Source of the DNA: Chitinophaga pinensis
GTDB taxonomy: Bacteria; Bacteroidota; Bacteroidia; Flavobacteriales_D; Crocinitomicaceae
Length of the DNA: 9,053 nt
Assembly: GCA_945897765.1 (NCBI GenBank)
Contig: CAMDGP010000075.1
Span: forward strand, 1 to 9,053
Direction: 5' to 3'
In this document: positions 1-7,065 of the stretch, piece after piece
Position numbering within the stretch: the first letter of the stretch is position 1
How the letters are laid out: every line of letters begins with the position of its first letter
Position numbers and translations under genes: made by a program
The notes under the pieces: model-generated
The model's database searches: none
Told to the model about the DNA's origin: nothing
The model's input: only the letters and a program-made list of their open reading frames with translations

Positions 1-300
1 GACGAAGGAAAAGTTTCCAATTCAGTTGCTTCTCAATACATTTTTCCTGAACTTTTGAAATCGGATTTAAGTCCTTTGGCAATCGCTGAAAACTTAAATT
101 TGATTCAAGATTCGAGCGAAGACACCTTGAAAGGATTTATTCTACAAGTTTTTGAAGAAAATCAAACGGAAGTGGAACGTTATAAAAACGGAGAAAAGCA
201 ATTGACAGGTTTCTTTATGGGGAAATTGATGAAAGTTTCAAACGGAAAAGCAGATCCGAAAATTGCGAATAAATTATTGAGAGAACTTCTTGAAGCATAA
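1..300 (+). CDS. gatB: Asp/Glu-tRNA amidotransferase subunit B, C-terminal part (5' truncated)
   Basis: This is the last 99 codons of GatB; the reading frame is open from base 1, so the start lies outside the window. GatB is the subunit of the GatCAB complex that activates mischarged Glu-tRNA(Gln) or Asp-tRNA(Asn) for amidation in the cytoplasm. The visible part is the helical tail domain (GatB/YqeY type) that contacts the tRNA. It has the GKVSN start of a helix, then QLTGFFMGKLMK, then the family's closing GKADPK signature at about visible residues 82-87, followed by a Leu-rich terminal helix. An internal TTG at 55 could be taken for a start, but the upstream codons encode GatB-like sequence in the same frame, so it is not one. 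The next gene begins 6 bases after the stop, which suggests co-transcription. Confidence 0.9.
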   Translation, partial: DEGKVSNSVASQYIFPELLKSDLSPLAIAENLNLIQDSSEDTLKGFILQVFEENQTEVERYKNGEKQLTGFFMGKLMKVSNGKADPKIANKLLRELLEA

Positions 301-306
301 TGATTT

Positions 307-1479
307 ATGAAATACATTAAATTCCTTTTTCTATTAAGCGCATTTACTTTTTTAATTCAAAGTTGTGACGACACTGATAATGCAGAAGGTGAAAAACCAG
401 CAAATAACTTTACAATTCAAGGGAAAATTAATGGGGCAGCACAGCAAAAATTGTACGTTGAAGCGCCAAGTGATCGCGGTACAATTCCAGTTGCAAATGC
501 TATGATTAACGCCGATGGAACTTTTAAAATAGAGGGAAATGTCCCCGGATTAGGATACTATTTTTTAAGACTAGGTGAAGATAAAAACAACTTAATTCCC
601 GTTACAATTGAACCAAATAACAATCTGAAAATCAATTGTGAAGTCACAACTTTTAATCTAAAACCTAATGCAAGTGGAACCAATTGGGCGAAAGTAATGA
701 ATCAATATTTAGCGCAATTACAAGCTTTCCAAAATGCGCAAGATTCCTTAATGGCCATTCAAAAAACGATGTCGAAGGAAGATTTGAACTCGAAATATTA
801 TGAAGCCAAAGAAAAGGTTGATGCTTTTGTTCGCAAAAAAATGACCCAACAACCGGGAAATCCTTACAATATAGTTTTATCGATGGTTTTATTGCCGACC
901 ACTTCTTTTGATGGTTGGAGTAAAACTAATTTAAGTGTATTAGAAGAAGTGGCTCAAGCTTACGAGCAAAAATACCAAGGTCAACAAGTTGCTGAAACTT
1001 TCCGTTCGCAAGTAGATCAAATATCAACTGCTTACGGTGATTACGAGCGTATCAATAGTGGAACAATTGCGGCACCAGAAATTGCAATGAACACTCCTGA
1101 AGGTAAATTGTTAAAGCTATCTGATTTAAAAGGAAAAGTTGTGTTGATCGATTTTTGGGCTTCTTGGTGTGGACCCTGTCGAAAGGAAAACCCAAATGTA
1201 GTTCGTCTTTACAAAAAGTATGAAAAACAAGGTTTCACAGTACTTTCCGTCTCCTTGGACGAAGACCAAAATGCTTGGATAGCAGCGATTGAAAAAGATG
1301 GATTAATCTGGAAAAATCACGTAAGCGACTTAAAAGGTTGGAAATCAAATATGCCAGCTCTTTATGGCTTTGAAGGAATTCCTTTTACAGTTTTAGTAAA
1401 CAAAGAAGGAAATATTATTGGAAAAGAACTCCGAGGTGAAGTTTTGGAACAGAAATTGTCTGAAGTTTTTAAAAAATAG
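307..1479 (+). CDS. TlpA/ResA-like thiol-disulfide oxidoreductase lipoprotein with N-terminal DUF4369-like domain
   Basis: This is a 390-residue exported thioredoxin-fold protein. The first 20 residues form a lipoprotein signal (hydrophobic core, then a lipobox-like I-Q-S-C at 17-20), so Cys20 is probably lipidated. The acidic run that follows (D-D-T-D) resembles surface-export signals described for Bacteroidota lipoproteins; that reading is inference. Residues about 35-130 look like DUF4369, a beta-rich domain common in this phylum. A helical linker follows, then a redoxin/TlpA domain from about 253. Its active site is W-C-G-P-C at 287-291, with the expected cis-proline at Pro359 (G-I-P-F-T). 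Family members reduce or exchange disulfides in the periplasm, often for cytochrome c maturation or envelope proteins; the substrate here is unknown. It starts 6 bases after gatB, and a paralogue follows after 3 bases. The family call is firm and the specific role is not. Confidence 0.9.
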   Translation: MKYIKFLFLLSAFTFLIQSCDDTDNAEGEKPANNFTIQGKINGAAQQKLYVEAPSDRGTIPVANAMINADGTFKIEGNVPGLGYYFLRLGEDKNNLIPVTIEPNNNLKINCEVTTFNLKPNASGTNWAKVMNQYLAQLQAFQNAQDSLMAIQKTMSKEDLNSKYYEAKEKVDAFVRKKMTQQPGNPYNIVLSMVLLPTTSFDGWSKTNLSVLEEVAQAYEQKYQGQQVAETFRSQVDQISTAYGDYERINSGTIAAPEIAMNTPEGKLLKLSDLKGKVVLIDFWASWCGPCRKENPNVVRLYKKYEKQGFTVLSVSLDEDQNAWIAAIEKDGLIWKNHVSDLKGWKSNMPALYGFEGIPFTVLVNKEGNIIGKELRGEVLEQKLSEVFKK

Positions 1480-1482
1480 AAA

Positions 1483-2598
1483 ATGAAAAAAATCTTATTT
1501 ATTGCATCTTTTTTAGTTTTAACGATTAATTGTCAAGCCCAAAAAGAAATCAATGTAAAATTATCGGGAATGATTTTTAATTCACCCGTTGATACATTTT
1601 ATGTTTCTCAATTTTTTGGGAATTACTACAAAGATTATCATAAAATAACGCCAGATAAAAAAGGAAACTTTGCCTTTGCAGGAAAACTTCCAAGCATGGA
1701 TTATTATATTTTAAGAGTTGGAAATTCAAATATTCAATTGGTTTTAAAAGAAAACAGCGAATTAAAAGTTTATGGTGACGGGAATAAACTAAAAGAATTT
1801 TGCAATATCACTGGTTCAGACGAATCGAAAGCAATGAATGACTTTGCGACAACGGTTGAAAATTGGTCAATAAAAAGCGATTCTGCGATGAATGCTTTGA
1901 AAGCCGATCCAACAAGAGAGCAAATTATCAATCAATATATGCAAGGTGAATACACAAATTTTCAATCTTCTTTGCAAGATTTCATTAAGAATAACCCTAA
2001 TTCTCCTGCTTTAATAATGGCGCTTTCGCAAATTAATGCCGAAGCGGACTTCAAAAATTACGAGGCTTTAATAACACAAATCAACAGTTCGTTTGAAGGA
2101 AGTCCAACAGCAAAAGCTTACTACGATAATTATAAGCAATTAAAAACGAAATTAGAAAGCGGTAAATTATTAGCTGAAGGTAAACTCGCACCTGACTTTG
2201 AAGAGTTCTTAACTGATGGCAAAAAACAAATGAAGCTTTCAGACTTAAAAGGCAAAGTAGTTCTAATTGATTTCTGGGCATCTTGGTGTGGACCGTGTCG
2301 CAAGGAAAATCCAAACGTCGTGAAAACGTATGAAAAATATAAAGCTGACGGATTTACAATTATGAGTGTTTCATTAGATACCGACCGTGCAAAATGGTTA
2401 GCAGCAATTCAACAAGATAAATTATCGTGGCCAAATCACGTGAGCGACTTGAAAGGTTGGAGTTCGAAAGTTGGAAGATTATATGAAGTTGGAAGTGTTC
2501 CTTTCACTGTTCTCATCGACAAAGAAGGACGCATAATAAAAGTAAATTTACGAGGTGAAGCCTTAGAAAAAGAACTTGCTAAGATTTTTGGACACTAA
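1483..2598 (+). CDS. TlpA/ResA-like thiol-disulfide oxidoreductase, second tandem paralogue
   Basis: This 371-residue protein is a paralogue of the gene just upstream with the same architecture: signal peptide, DUF4369-like domain (about 22-115), helical linker, then a TlpA domain (about 232-371). The active site W-C-G-P-C is at 268-272 and the cis-proline is Pro340 (S-V-P-F-T). The signal peptide differs from that of its neighbour. It ends N-C-Q-A-Q, which fits signal peptidase I cleavage after Ala19 to leave an N-terminal Gln, the pattern called the Q-rule in Bacteroidota. Cys17 is preceded by Asn, a poor lipobox, so I favour a soluble periplasmic protein, though a lipoprotein is not excluded. 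It shares a 30-residue block with the upstream protein that is identical in sequence (residues 251-280 here, 270-299 there). The gaps to both neighbours are 3 bases, so operon membership is likely. Confidence 0.9.
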   Translation: MKKILFIASFLVLTINCQAQKEINVKLSGMIFNSPVDTFYVSQFFGNYYKDYHKITPDKKGNFAFAGKLPSMDYYILRVGNSNIQLVLKENSELKVYGDGNKLKEFCNITGSDESKAMNDFATTVENWSIKSDSAMNALKADPTREQIINQYMQGEYTNFQSSLQDFIKNNPNSPALIMALSQINAEADFKNYEALITQINSSFEGSPTAKAYYDNYKQLKTKLESGKLLAEGKLAPDFEEFLTDGKKQMKLSDLKGKVVLIDFWASWCGPCRKENPNVVKTYEKYKADGFTIMSVSLDTDRAKWLAAIQQDKLSWPNHVSDLKGWSSKVGRLYEVGSVPFTVLIDKEGRIIKVNLRGEALEKELAKIFGH

Positions 2599-2601
2599 TG
2601 A

Positions 2602-3390
2602 ATGGAAGAATCCAACAAAAAATACATCTATTTTGCCTCTGATTTTCACTTGGGTGCTCCCACAGATGCTATTAGTTTAGTTCGTGAAAAAGAAATAGTT
2701 GCTTGGTTAAATTACATAGAGCCGACAGCAAAAGAAATTTTTTTAGTCGGAGATATTTTTGACTTTTGGTATGAGTATAAACTAGCTATTCCTAAAGGAT
2801 TTGCTCGTTTCTTGGGCAAAATTGCCGACTTAACAGATAAAGGAATCAAAGTACACTTTTTCTGTGGAAATCACGATATGTGGATGTTTGATTACTTAGC
2901 TAAAGAAGTTGGAATCGAATTACATACTGACGAATTACAACTTAAAATAGGATCTAAAAATTTTTATATCGCTCATGGAGATGGATTAGGACCAGGCGAT
3001 AAAGGATACAAAATCATAAAAAAGATTTTTAGAAATAAATTTTGTCAGTGGGCATTTGCACGTTTGCATCCTAATTTCGGAATTTGGCTGGCAAGTTATT
3101 TTTCTAAAACAAGTCGCATTTCAAACGGAGAGGAAGATGCCTTATATGTTGGTCCTGAAAAAGAATGGTTACATCATTTCGTAAGTGATAATCACAATCA
3201 ATTAAAAGCTGATTATTACATTTTCGGGCACCGGCATTTACCGTTAAAATTTCAAATTGAAAATGCGCTTTATTTCAATCTCGGAGAATGGATTAACTAC
3301 CAAACTTTCGGACGATACAACGATTCGAATTTTGAATTGCTCGCTTGGAAAGACAATACAATTTCTCCTTACAAAACGATTTCAGAATAA
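2602..3390 (+). CDS. lpxH: UDP-2,3-diacylglucosamine diphosphatase family (LpxH-like) calcineurin-type phosphoesterase
   Basis: This 262-residue cytoplasmic metallophosphoesterase has no signal peptide. The five metal-site motifs of the calcineurin fold are in order: D-F-H-L-G (Asp14, His16), G-D-I-F-D-F-W (Asp51), G-N-H-D (Asn90, His91), A-H-G-D-G (His125) and G-H-R-H (His210, His212). Length, the G-D-x-F-D-x-W signature and overall layout match the LpxH family. LpxH removes UMP from UDP-2,3-diacylglucosamine to give lipid X, a step of lipid A synthesis at the inner membrane. One difference is visible: E. coli LpxH has G-N-R-D where this protein has G-N-H-D. LpxH2-type relatives are not proven to carry out the same reaction, so the family assignment is stronger than the exact substrate. 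The ATG at 2602 is chosen because it follows the previous stop by 3 bases and leads directly into the first metal motif. Confidence 0.82.
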   Translation: MEESNKKYIYFASDFHLGAPTDAISLVREKEIVAWLNYIEPTAKEIFLVGDIFDFWYEYKLAIPKGFARFLGKIADLTDKGIKVHFFCGNHDMWMFDYLAKEVGIELHTDELQLKIGSKNFYIAHGDGLGPGDKGYKIIKKIFRNKFCQWAFARLHPNFGIWLASYFSKTSRISNGEEDALYVGPEKEWLHHFVSDNHNQLKADYYIFGHRHLPLKFQIENALYFNLGEWINYQTFGRYNDSNFELLAWKDNTISPYKTISE

Positions 3391-3393
3391 TCC

Positions 3394-3816
3394 ATGTATA
3401 AACGTTGGAAAGTTAACGCTATCGAAGAGTTAGAAGCAGTTGCTATCGAATTCCTTCAACTCTTTCCAGAGCAAACCATATTTGCATTTGATGGCGAAAT
3501 GGGAGCAGGAAAAACTACCTTTATCGCCCAACTTCTTAAGCAATTAGGCGTTCAAGAAATCGAAGGTTCACCAACCTACTCTATTATCAACGAATATGAA
3601 ACAAATAGCGTAAAAATCTATCATTTAGATTGTTACAGAATTGATCAGCGCAACGAAATTTTAAATTTAGGATTGGACGAACTATTAAATGAAAAAGCTT
3701 ACTTCTTTATCGAATGGGCTGAAAAAATTGATTTTATTCTTCCAACTAACGCAATTTGGGTGTATATTCGTTGTGACGAAACGAATAATTCAAGAGAAAT
3801 AGCTTTGCAACCATGA
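3394..3816 (+). CDS. tsaE: tRNA threonylcarbamoyladenosine biosynthesis ATPase TsaE
   Basis: TsaE is the P-loop ATPase that works with TsaB and TsaD to form threonylcarbamoyl-adenosine (t6A) at position 37 of tRNAs that read ANN codons. The protein has 140 residues, a typical TsaE length. A Walker A motif, G-E-M-G-A-G-K-T-T, spans residues 34-42, with Lys40 and Thr41 as nucleotide contacts. The family motif S-P-T-Y is at 59-62, H-L-D-C-Y-R at 77-82, and the Walker-B-like F-I-E-W-A-E at 105-110. All are hallmarks of TsaE rather than other P-loop proteins. The stop overlaps the next gene's start as ATGA (3813-3816), a sign of translational coupling. TsaB and TsaD are not in this window. Confidence in the function is high. 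Confidence 0.95.
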   Translation: MYKRWKVNAIEELEAVAIEFLQLFPEQTIFAFDGEMGAGKTTFIAQLLKQLGVQEIEGSPTYSIINEYETNSVKIYHLDCYRIDQRNEILNLGLDELLNEKAYFFIEWAEKIDFILPTNAIWVYIRCDETNNSREIALQP

Positions 3817-5033
3817 TTACAGATCCAGGATTACTGAAAACACTCATCCAACAAGGAAGTTTGACACCTAAAGAGGAAATGCTTGAAGTGCGAAAAAAGA
3901 AAGGTACACTTTACATTGGAATTCCAAAAGAAACAAGTTTTCAGGAGCGAAGAGTTGCTTTAGTTCCTGAAGCTGTTACATTGCTTGTAAACAATGGTCA
4001 CCGCGTTAGAATTGAAACCAAGGCTGGTGATGGTGCCAATTTCACAGATAATGATTATAGTGAAGCTGGTGCAGAAATTAGCTATTCCGCCAAAGAAATT
4101 TACGAATGTGACATTATTTTAAAAGTTGCTCCACCCTCAGAGGAAGAAGTAGACTTAATGATTGGTAATCAAACATTTATTTCAGCTTTACAAATTTCAA
4201 CGCAGCCAAAAGAGATTCTTCAAAAGTTAATGAACAAGAAAATCACAGCCATTGCTTGGGATTATATCAAAGATGATGAAGGCGTTTTTTCAATCGTGCG
4301 AACATTAGGAGAAATTGCTGGAACCACTTCAATGCTTGTGGCAAGTGAGTTACTGTCTAGCTATTCTTCTGGAAAAGGAATGATGTTGGGCGGAATTGCA
4401 GGTGTTCAACCAACGGAAGTTGTCGTAATTGGCGCCGGAACGGTTGGCGAATTTGCGACACGTGCAGCACTTGGATTAGGCGCATCCGTTAAAGTCTTTG
4501 ACAATTCACTTTCAAAATTGCGTCGCCTACAAAATGATATTGGAACGCGTGTTTACACCTCTATTTTACAGCCAAAAGTATTGGCAAAAGCTATTCGTCG
4601 AGCGGATGTTGTGATTGGAGCTTTGCGTTCTCCAATTGGTCGTTCGCTTTGCGTGGTTACTGAAGAAATGATTGAAAGCATGAAATCCGGTTCAGTTGTT
4701 GTAGACGTAAGTATCGATCAAGGCGGTTGTTTTGAAACTTCACGCGTGACCAACCACAACGATCCAACTTTCGTAAAACATGGCGTGATTCATTATTGCG
4801 TTCCAAATATTGCTTCGCGTGTTTCTAGAACAGCATCGTTTGCTTTATCGAATATTTTCACTCCACTCTTACTTGAAATGGGCGAAAAAAGTAGCGTTGA
4901 AGACCTTGTTCGTTCACAAGAAGGCTTTAGAAATGGCGTTTACATCTATAAAGGCGTACTTACAAACCAAGTTTTAGGAAAAGTTTTTGGTTTAAAATTC
5001 AAGGACATCAATTTGCTTTTGCCAGGAATGTAA
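3813..5033 (+). CDS. Alanine dehydrogenase / transhydrogenase-alpha family NAD(P)-binding protein
   Basis: This 406-residue cytoplasmic protein belongs to the Ald/PntN superfamily. After a 32-residue N-terminal extension comes the AlaDh/PNT N-domain, beginning I-G-I-P-K-E-T at 35-41. A Rossmann domain follows with G-A-G-T-V-G at 207-212, then the family signature S-I-D-Q-G-G-C-F-E at 300-308. Classical alanine dehydrogenases interconvert L-alanine and pyruvate with NAD. By hand alignment to M. tuberculosis Ald recalled from memory, Arg15 matches Arg47 and Asp270 matches Asp302. Lys75 and His96, both catalytic there, fall on Ala106 and Gln127. The local K-V-A-P-P resembles PntA (K-V-N-A-P) more than Ald (K-V-K-E-P). 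Databases would probably call this alanine dehydrogenase, but the chemistry is open, so I give no gene symbol. The ATG overlaps the tsaE stop by four bases, which supports this start and the N-terminal extension. Confidence 0.85.
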   Translation: MITDPGLLKTLIQQGSLTPKEEMLEVRKKKGTLYIGIPKETSFQERRVALVPEAVTLLVNNGHRVRIETKAGDGANFTDNDYSEAGAEISYSAKEIYECDIILKVAPPSEEEVDLMIGNQTFISALQISTQPKEILQKLMNKKITAIAWDYIKDDEGVFSIVRTLGEIAGTTSMLVASELLSSYSSGKGMMLGGIAGVQPTEVVVIGAGTVGEFATRAALGLGASVKVFDNSLSKLRRLQNDIGTRVYTSILQPKVLAKAIRRADVVIGALRSPIGRSLCVVTEEMIESMKSGSVVVDVSIDQGGCFETSRVTNHNDPTFVKHGVIHYCVPNIASRVSRTASFALSNIFTPLLLEMGEKSSVEDLVRSQEGFRNGVYIYKGVLTNQVLGKVFGLKFKDINLLLPGM

Positions 5034-5482
5034 TGGATTTCATTGTTCCGCTTAACTTCCCTCCTACACACCTTGATTTAACATGCAAATCGGGAAAGAT
5101 TTTTGTTAAATGCTTGATTCGCAAAAAATCCATTTTATTGACACCTGAAGAATGGGTTCGCCAGCACATAATTGCATATTTAATCAACGAATTAAACTAT
5201 CCAGAAACACTTGTAGGCGTTGAGAAAGCAATACAATACAACGGCCTATCCAAGCGTTGGGACATTGTCGTTTTCGATAGCGATTTTAAGCCGCATTTAT
5301 TGGTCGAATGCAAGGCACCAAATATAAAACTCAACGAAGATACCTTAAAACAAGTGTTGAGTTACCAACATCAACTTAATTGCGAATTGATTGTGATTTC
5401 AAATGGGTTGGACACGCATACTTGGCGATTGAATAAAGAAGCTGTGACTTTGGAGAAATTGGAGGGGATACCAAGGAGATAA
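5033..5482 (+). CDS. Small PD-(D/E)xK protein resembling the HsdR N-terminal domain (orphan)
   Basis: This is a 149-residue protein with a nuclease-type fold. The core motif is W-D-I-V-V (Asp77) followed by V-E-C-K (Glu92, Lys94), the PD-(D/E)xK metal and catalytic triad. After it comes Q-V-L-S-Y at 107-111, matching the Q-x3-Y motif known downstream of the catalytic Lys in type I restriction HsdR subunits. It covers only that N-terminal domain: no helicase follows, and no hsdM or hsdS gene is nearby, so it is not a restriction system. Similar short stand-alone proteins are, as I recall, widespread in Bacteroidota and uncharacterised. All nuclease residues are kept, so activity is plausible but unproven. 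The start overlaps the previous stop by one base (TAATG), making it the probable last gene of the operon. A role in DNA repair or replication would be a guess. Confidence 0.8.
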   Translation: MDFIVPLNFPPTHLDLTCKSGKIFVKCLIRKKSILLTPEEWVRQHIIAYLINELNYPETLVGVEKAIQYNGLSKRWDIVVFDSDFKPHLLVECKAPNIKLNEDTLKQVLSYQHQLNCELIVISNGLDTHTWRLNKEAVTLEKLEGIPRR

Positions 5483-5703
5483 AAGTTTGAAATTGCTTTT
5501 TAGAATTTAGATTCAATGATTCTATTAATACTTGATAAGAATTACTTTAATGAAATAATTGATCCGAGATTAGCAATTTTTCTTTTGAATTCAAACATTA
5601 TATCCCACTAAATAATTTATAAAAAATCTTTTATATATTGAAATTCAGTAATTTAAACTTTTTTTGTAACTATTCTATTAAAAAAAACGTATGGTTTTAA
5701 TTG
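5483..5703 (+). other. AT-rich intergenic spacer between two probable transcription units
   Basis: This 221-base gap has no supportable gene on either strand. It contains an all-A/T hairpin at 5618-5635 (seven-base arms, AATC loop), a short repeat TAGAAT/ATTCTA at 5501-5524, and two distant complementary 8-mers (AAATTGCT at 5490-5497 and AGCAATTT at 5572-5579), the second followed by a T-rich run. None is a convincing Rho-independent terminator, since the stems are weak and G+C-poor. As the only long gap among otherwise abutting genes, it probably holds the end of the upstream operon and the promoter of the downstream one. Confidence 0.5.
5638..5666 (+). promoter_or_regulatory. Weak candidate Bacteroidota-type promoter upstream of the MltF-like gene
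   Basis: TTG at 5638-5640 is followed after 18 bases by TTTTTTTG (5659-5666). The Bacteroidota pattern is a -33 TTG and a -7 TAnnTTTG; this site matches the TTG, the first T and the final TTTG but lacks the A. A transcript start a few bases later would leave a leader of about 30 bases before the ATG at 5704. In such AT-rich DNA a match of this quality can arise by chance. Confidence 0.25.
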
Positions 5704-7065
5704 ATGAATAAAATTCAAAAAATACTGCTCTTTTCAGTTGGACTTTTTCTATTAATTGCCTGTGAAACAGGAACTAAAAAAGAAGTTGAAATTGAAATAA
5801 AAACAATTGATTTCAAAGAAATTCAAAAGAAAGGTAAATTGACCGTTCTTACGGAAAACAGTTCCCTTTCATTTTTTGAATACCGAGAGAAAAATTTAGG
5901 TTTTGAATACGAAATTTTAGAGGCTTTCTCCAAACATATCGGTATTCCATTAGAAATTAAAGTGGTTCCAAAATATTCAAATTTACGCCGTTTTTTAAAT
6001 AACGGAGAGGGTGACATTATTGCCGCCAATCTTGCTATCACTCTTTCCGGACAGAAAAAAATAAAGTTTTCACATCCGTATTATTTTTCAAATCAATTGC
6101 TTGTTCAAGTGAAAAGTGATAGTCTTATTTTGGATGCTTCTGAACTAATTGGCAAAGAAGTAATGGTTCGTAAAAACACGATTTACGACCGAAGATTGCG
6201 TGCTTTACAAGAAGAAATTGGAGGCCATATCAAAATCAAATATGCCAAAGAAGATTTGATTGTGGAAGACCTAATTGAAAAAATTCTAAAAGGTGAAATC
6301 AAATACACGATTGCACACGAGAACTTAGCGCGATTAAGTAAGGAAGAACATCCAAAACTAGATATTAAAACAAAAGTTTCTTTCAAACAGAGAATTGCGT
6401 TCGGATTACGTTTAAAAAGCCCAGAATTAAAAAAGAAACTGGACGAATTTCTTCAAAAATATTGTGAATCGGAAGAATACAAAGTACTCAAACACAAATA
6501 TTTTGATTTTATTCCAGAGGAAACTGGAGAAATTGTTAAGGTAGGCCGAGGAAAAATTTCTCAATATGATAAATTCTTCAAACAGGCTGCAAAATCAGCC
6601 GGTTGGGACTGGAAATTTTTGGCTGCAATTGCTTATAAAGAATCGCGATTTAATCCGTATGCTCTGGGAGCTCATGGGGCTTTTGGAATTATGCAATTTA
6701 TGCCAAACACTGGAAATGATTTTGGCGTGAATCCAATGTCAAGTCCTGAAATGCAAATTACAGCAGGTATGAAATTAATCAATCGCATTTACCAAACTTG
6801 GACTTCGATTCCAGATAAAGAACAACGTTTTAAATTCACATTAGCTTCTTACAACTCAGGTCCATGTCACATATTCGACGCTCAAGCATTAGCAAAAGCA
6901 GAAGGTTTAAATCCAGAATTGTGGGATGAAAATGTTCAATTGATGGTTGAAAAACTCTCCGATCCAACCTATTATCGTCGTACAGAGGTAAAATGTGGTG
7001 CTTATCGTGGGCATGCTGTTAAATATGTGGAAGCAGTAATTCGGATTTACGATTCATGGAAATAA
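5704..7065 (+). CDS. MltF-like membrane-bound lytic murein transglycosylase (SBP_bac_3 + SLT domains), lipoprotein
   Basis: This 453-residue lipoprotein cleaves or is predicted to cleave peptidoglycan glycan strands in the periplasm, leaving 1,6-anhydro-MurNAc ends. The signal peptide ends in a good lipobox, L-I-A-C, with Cys20 as the lipid anchor. Residues about 40-268 resemble a family 3 solute-binding domain, which in MltF-type enzymes is thought to regulate activity on binding cell-wall peptides. Residues about 285-440 are the SLT catalytic domain: the catalytic Glu is Glu313 in Y-K-E-S-R-F-N-P, G-I-M-Q-F-M-P is at 328-334, and S-Y-N-S-G at 382-386 is the usual A-Y-N-A-G motif. I start at the ATG at 5704 rather than the TTG at 5701, because ATG gives a standard lipoprotein signal and TTG adds only one residue. 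The 3' end overlaps miaA by 10 bases. Confidence 0.9.
   Translation: MNKIQKILLFSVGLFLLIACETGTKKEVEIEIKTIDFKEIQKKGKLTVLTENSSLSFFEYREKNLGFEYEILEAFSKHIGIPLEIKVVPKYSNLRRFLNNGEGDIIAANLAITLSGQKKIKFSHPYYFSNQLLVQVKSDSLILDASELIGKEVMVRKNTIYDRRLRALQEEIGGHIKIKYAKEDLIVEDLIEKILKGEIKYTIAHENLARLSKEEHPKLDIKTKVSFKQRIAFGLRLKSPELKKKLDEFLQKYCESEEYKVLKHKYFDFIPEETGEIVKVGRGKISQYDKFFKQAAKSAGWDWKFLAAIAYKESRFNPYALGAHGAFGIMQFMPNTGNDFGVNPMSSPEMQITAGMKLINRIYQTWTSIPDKEQRFKFTLASYNSGPCHIFDAQALAKAEGLNPELWDENVQLMVEKLSDPTYYRRTEVKCGAYRGHAVKYVEAVIRIYDSWK

Noticed and set aside
55..300. A separate 81-residue protein starting at TTG 55
   Set aside because: The same frame is open from base 1 and the upstream codons read as GatB sequence, so this is the internal part of a truncated gatB.
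2081..2314. Minus-strand open frame inside the second thioredoxin gene
   Set aside because: It lies fully opposite a well-supported gene covering its WCGPC region and has no recognisable motif.
5033..5482. A type I restriction-modification system
   Set aside because: Only the small nuclease-like domain is present; there is no helicase part and no methylase or specificity gene in the window.
5618..5635. Hairpin as a Rho-independent terminator
   Set aside because: The seven-base arms are all A/T and no T-tract follows, so it is too weak to call.
5691..5711. Six-codon upstream open frame (M-V-L-I-D-E) overlapping the MltF-like start
   Set aside because: It would end just past the ATG at 5704 and could act as a leader, but such a short frame is expected by chance and has no supporting start signal.
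5823..6386. Two minus-strand open frames inside the MltF-like gene
   Set aside because: Both are antisense to the solute-binding domain and show no family features.
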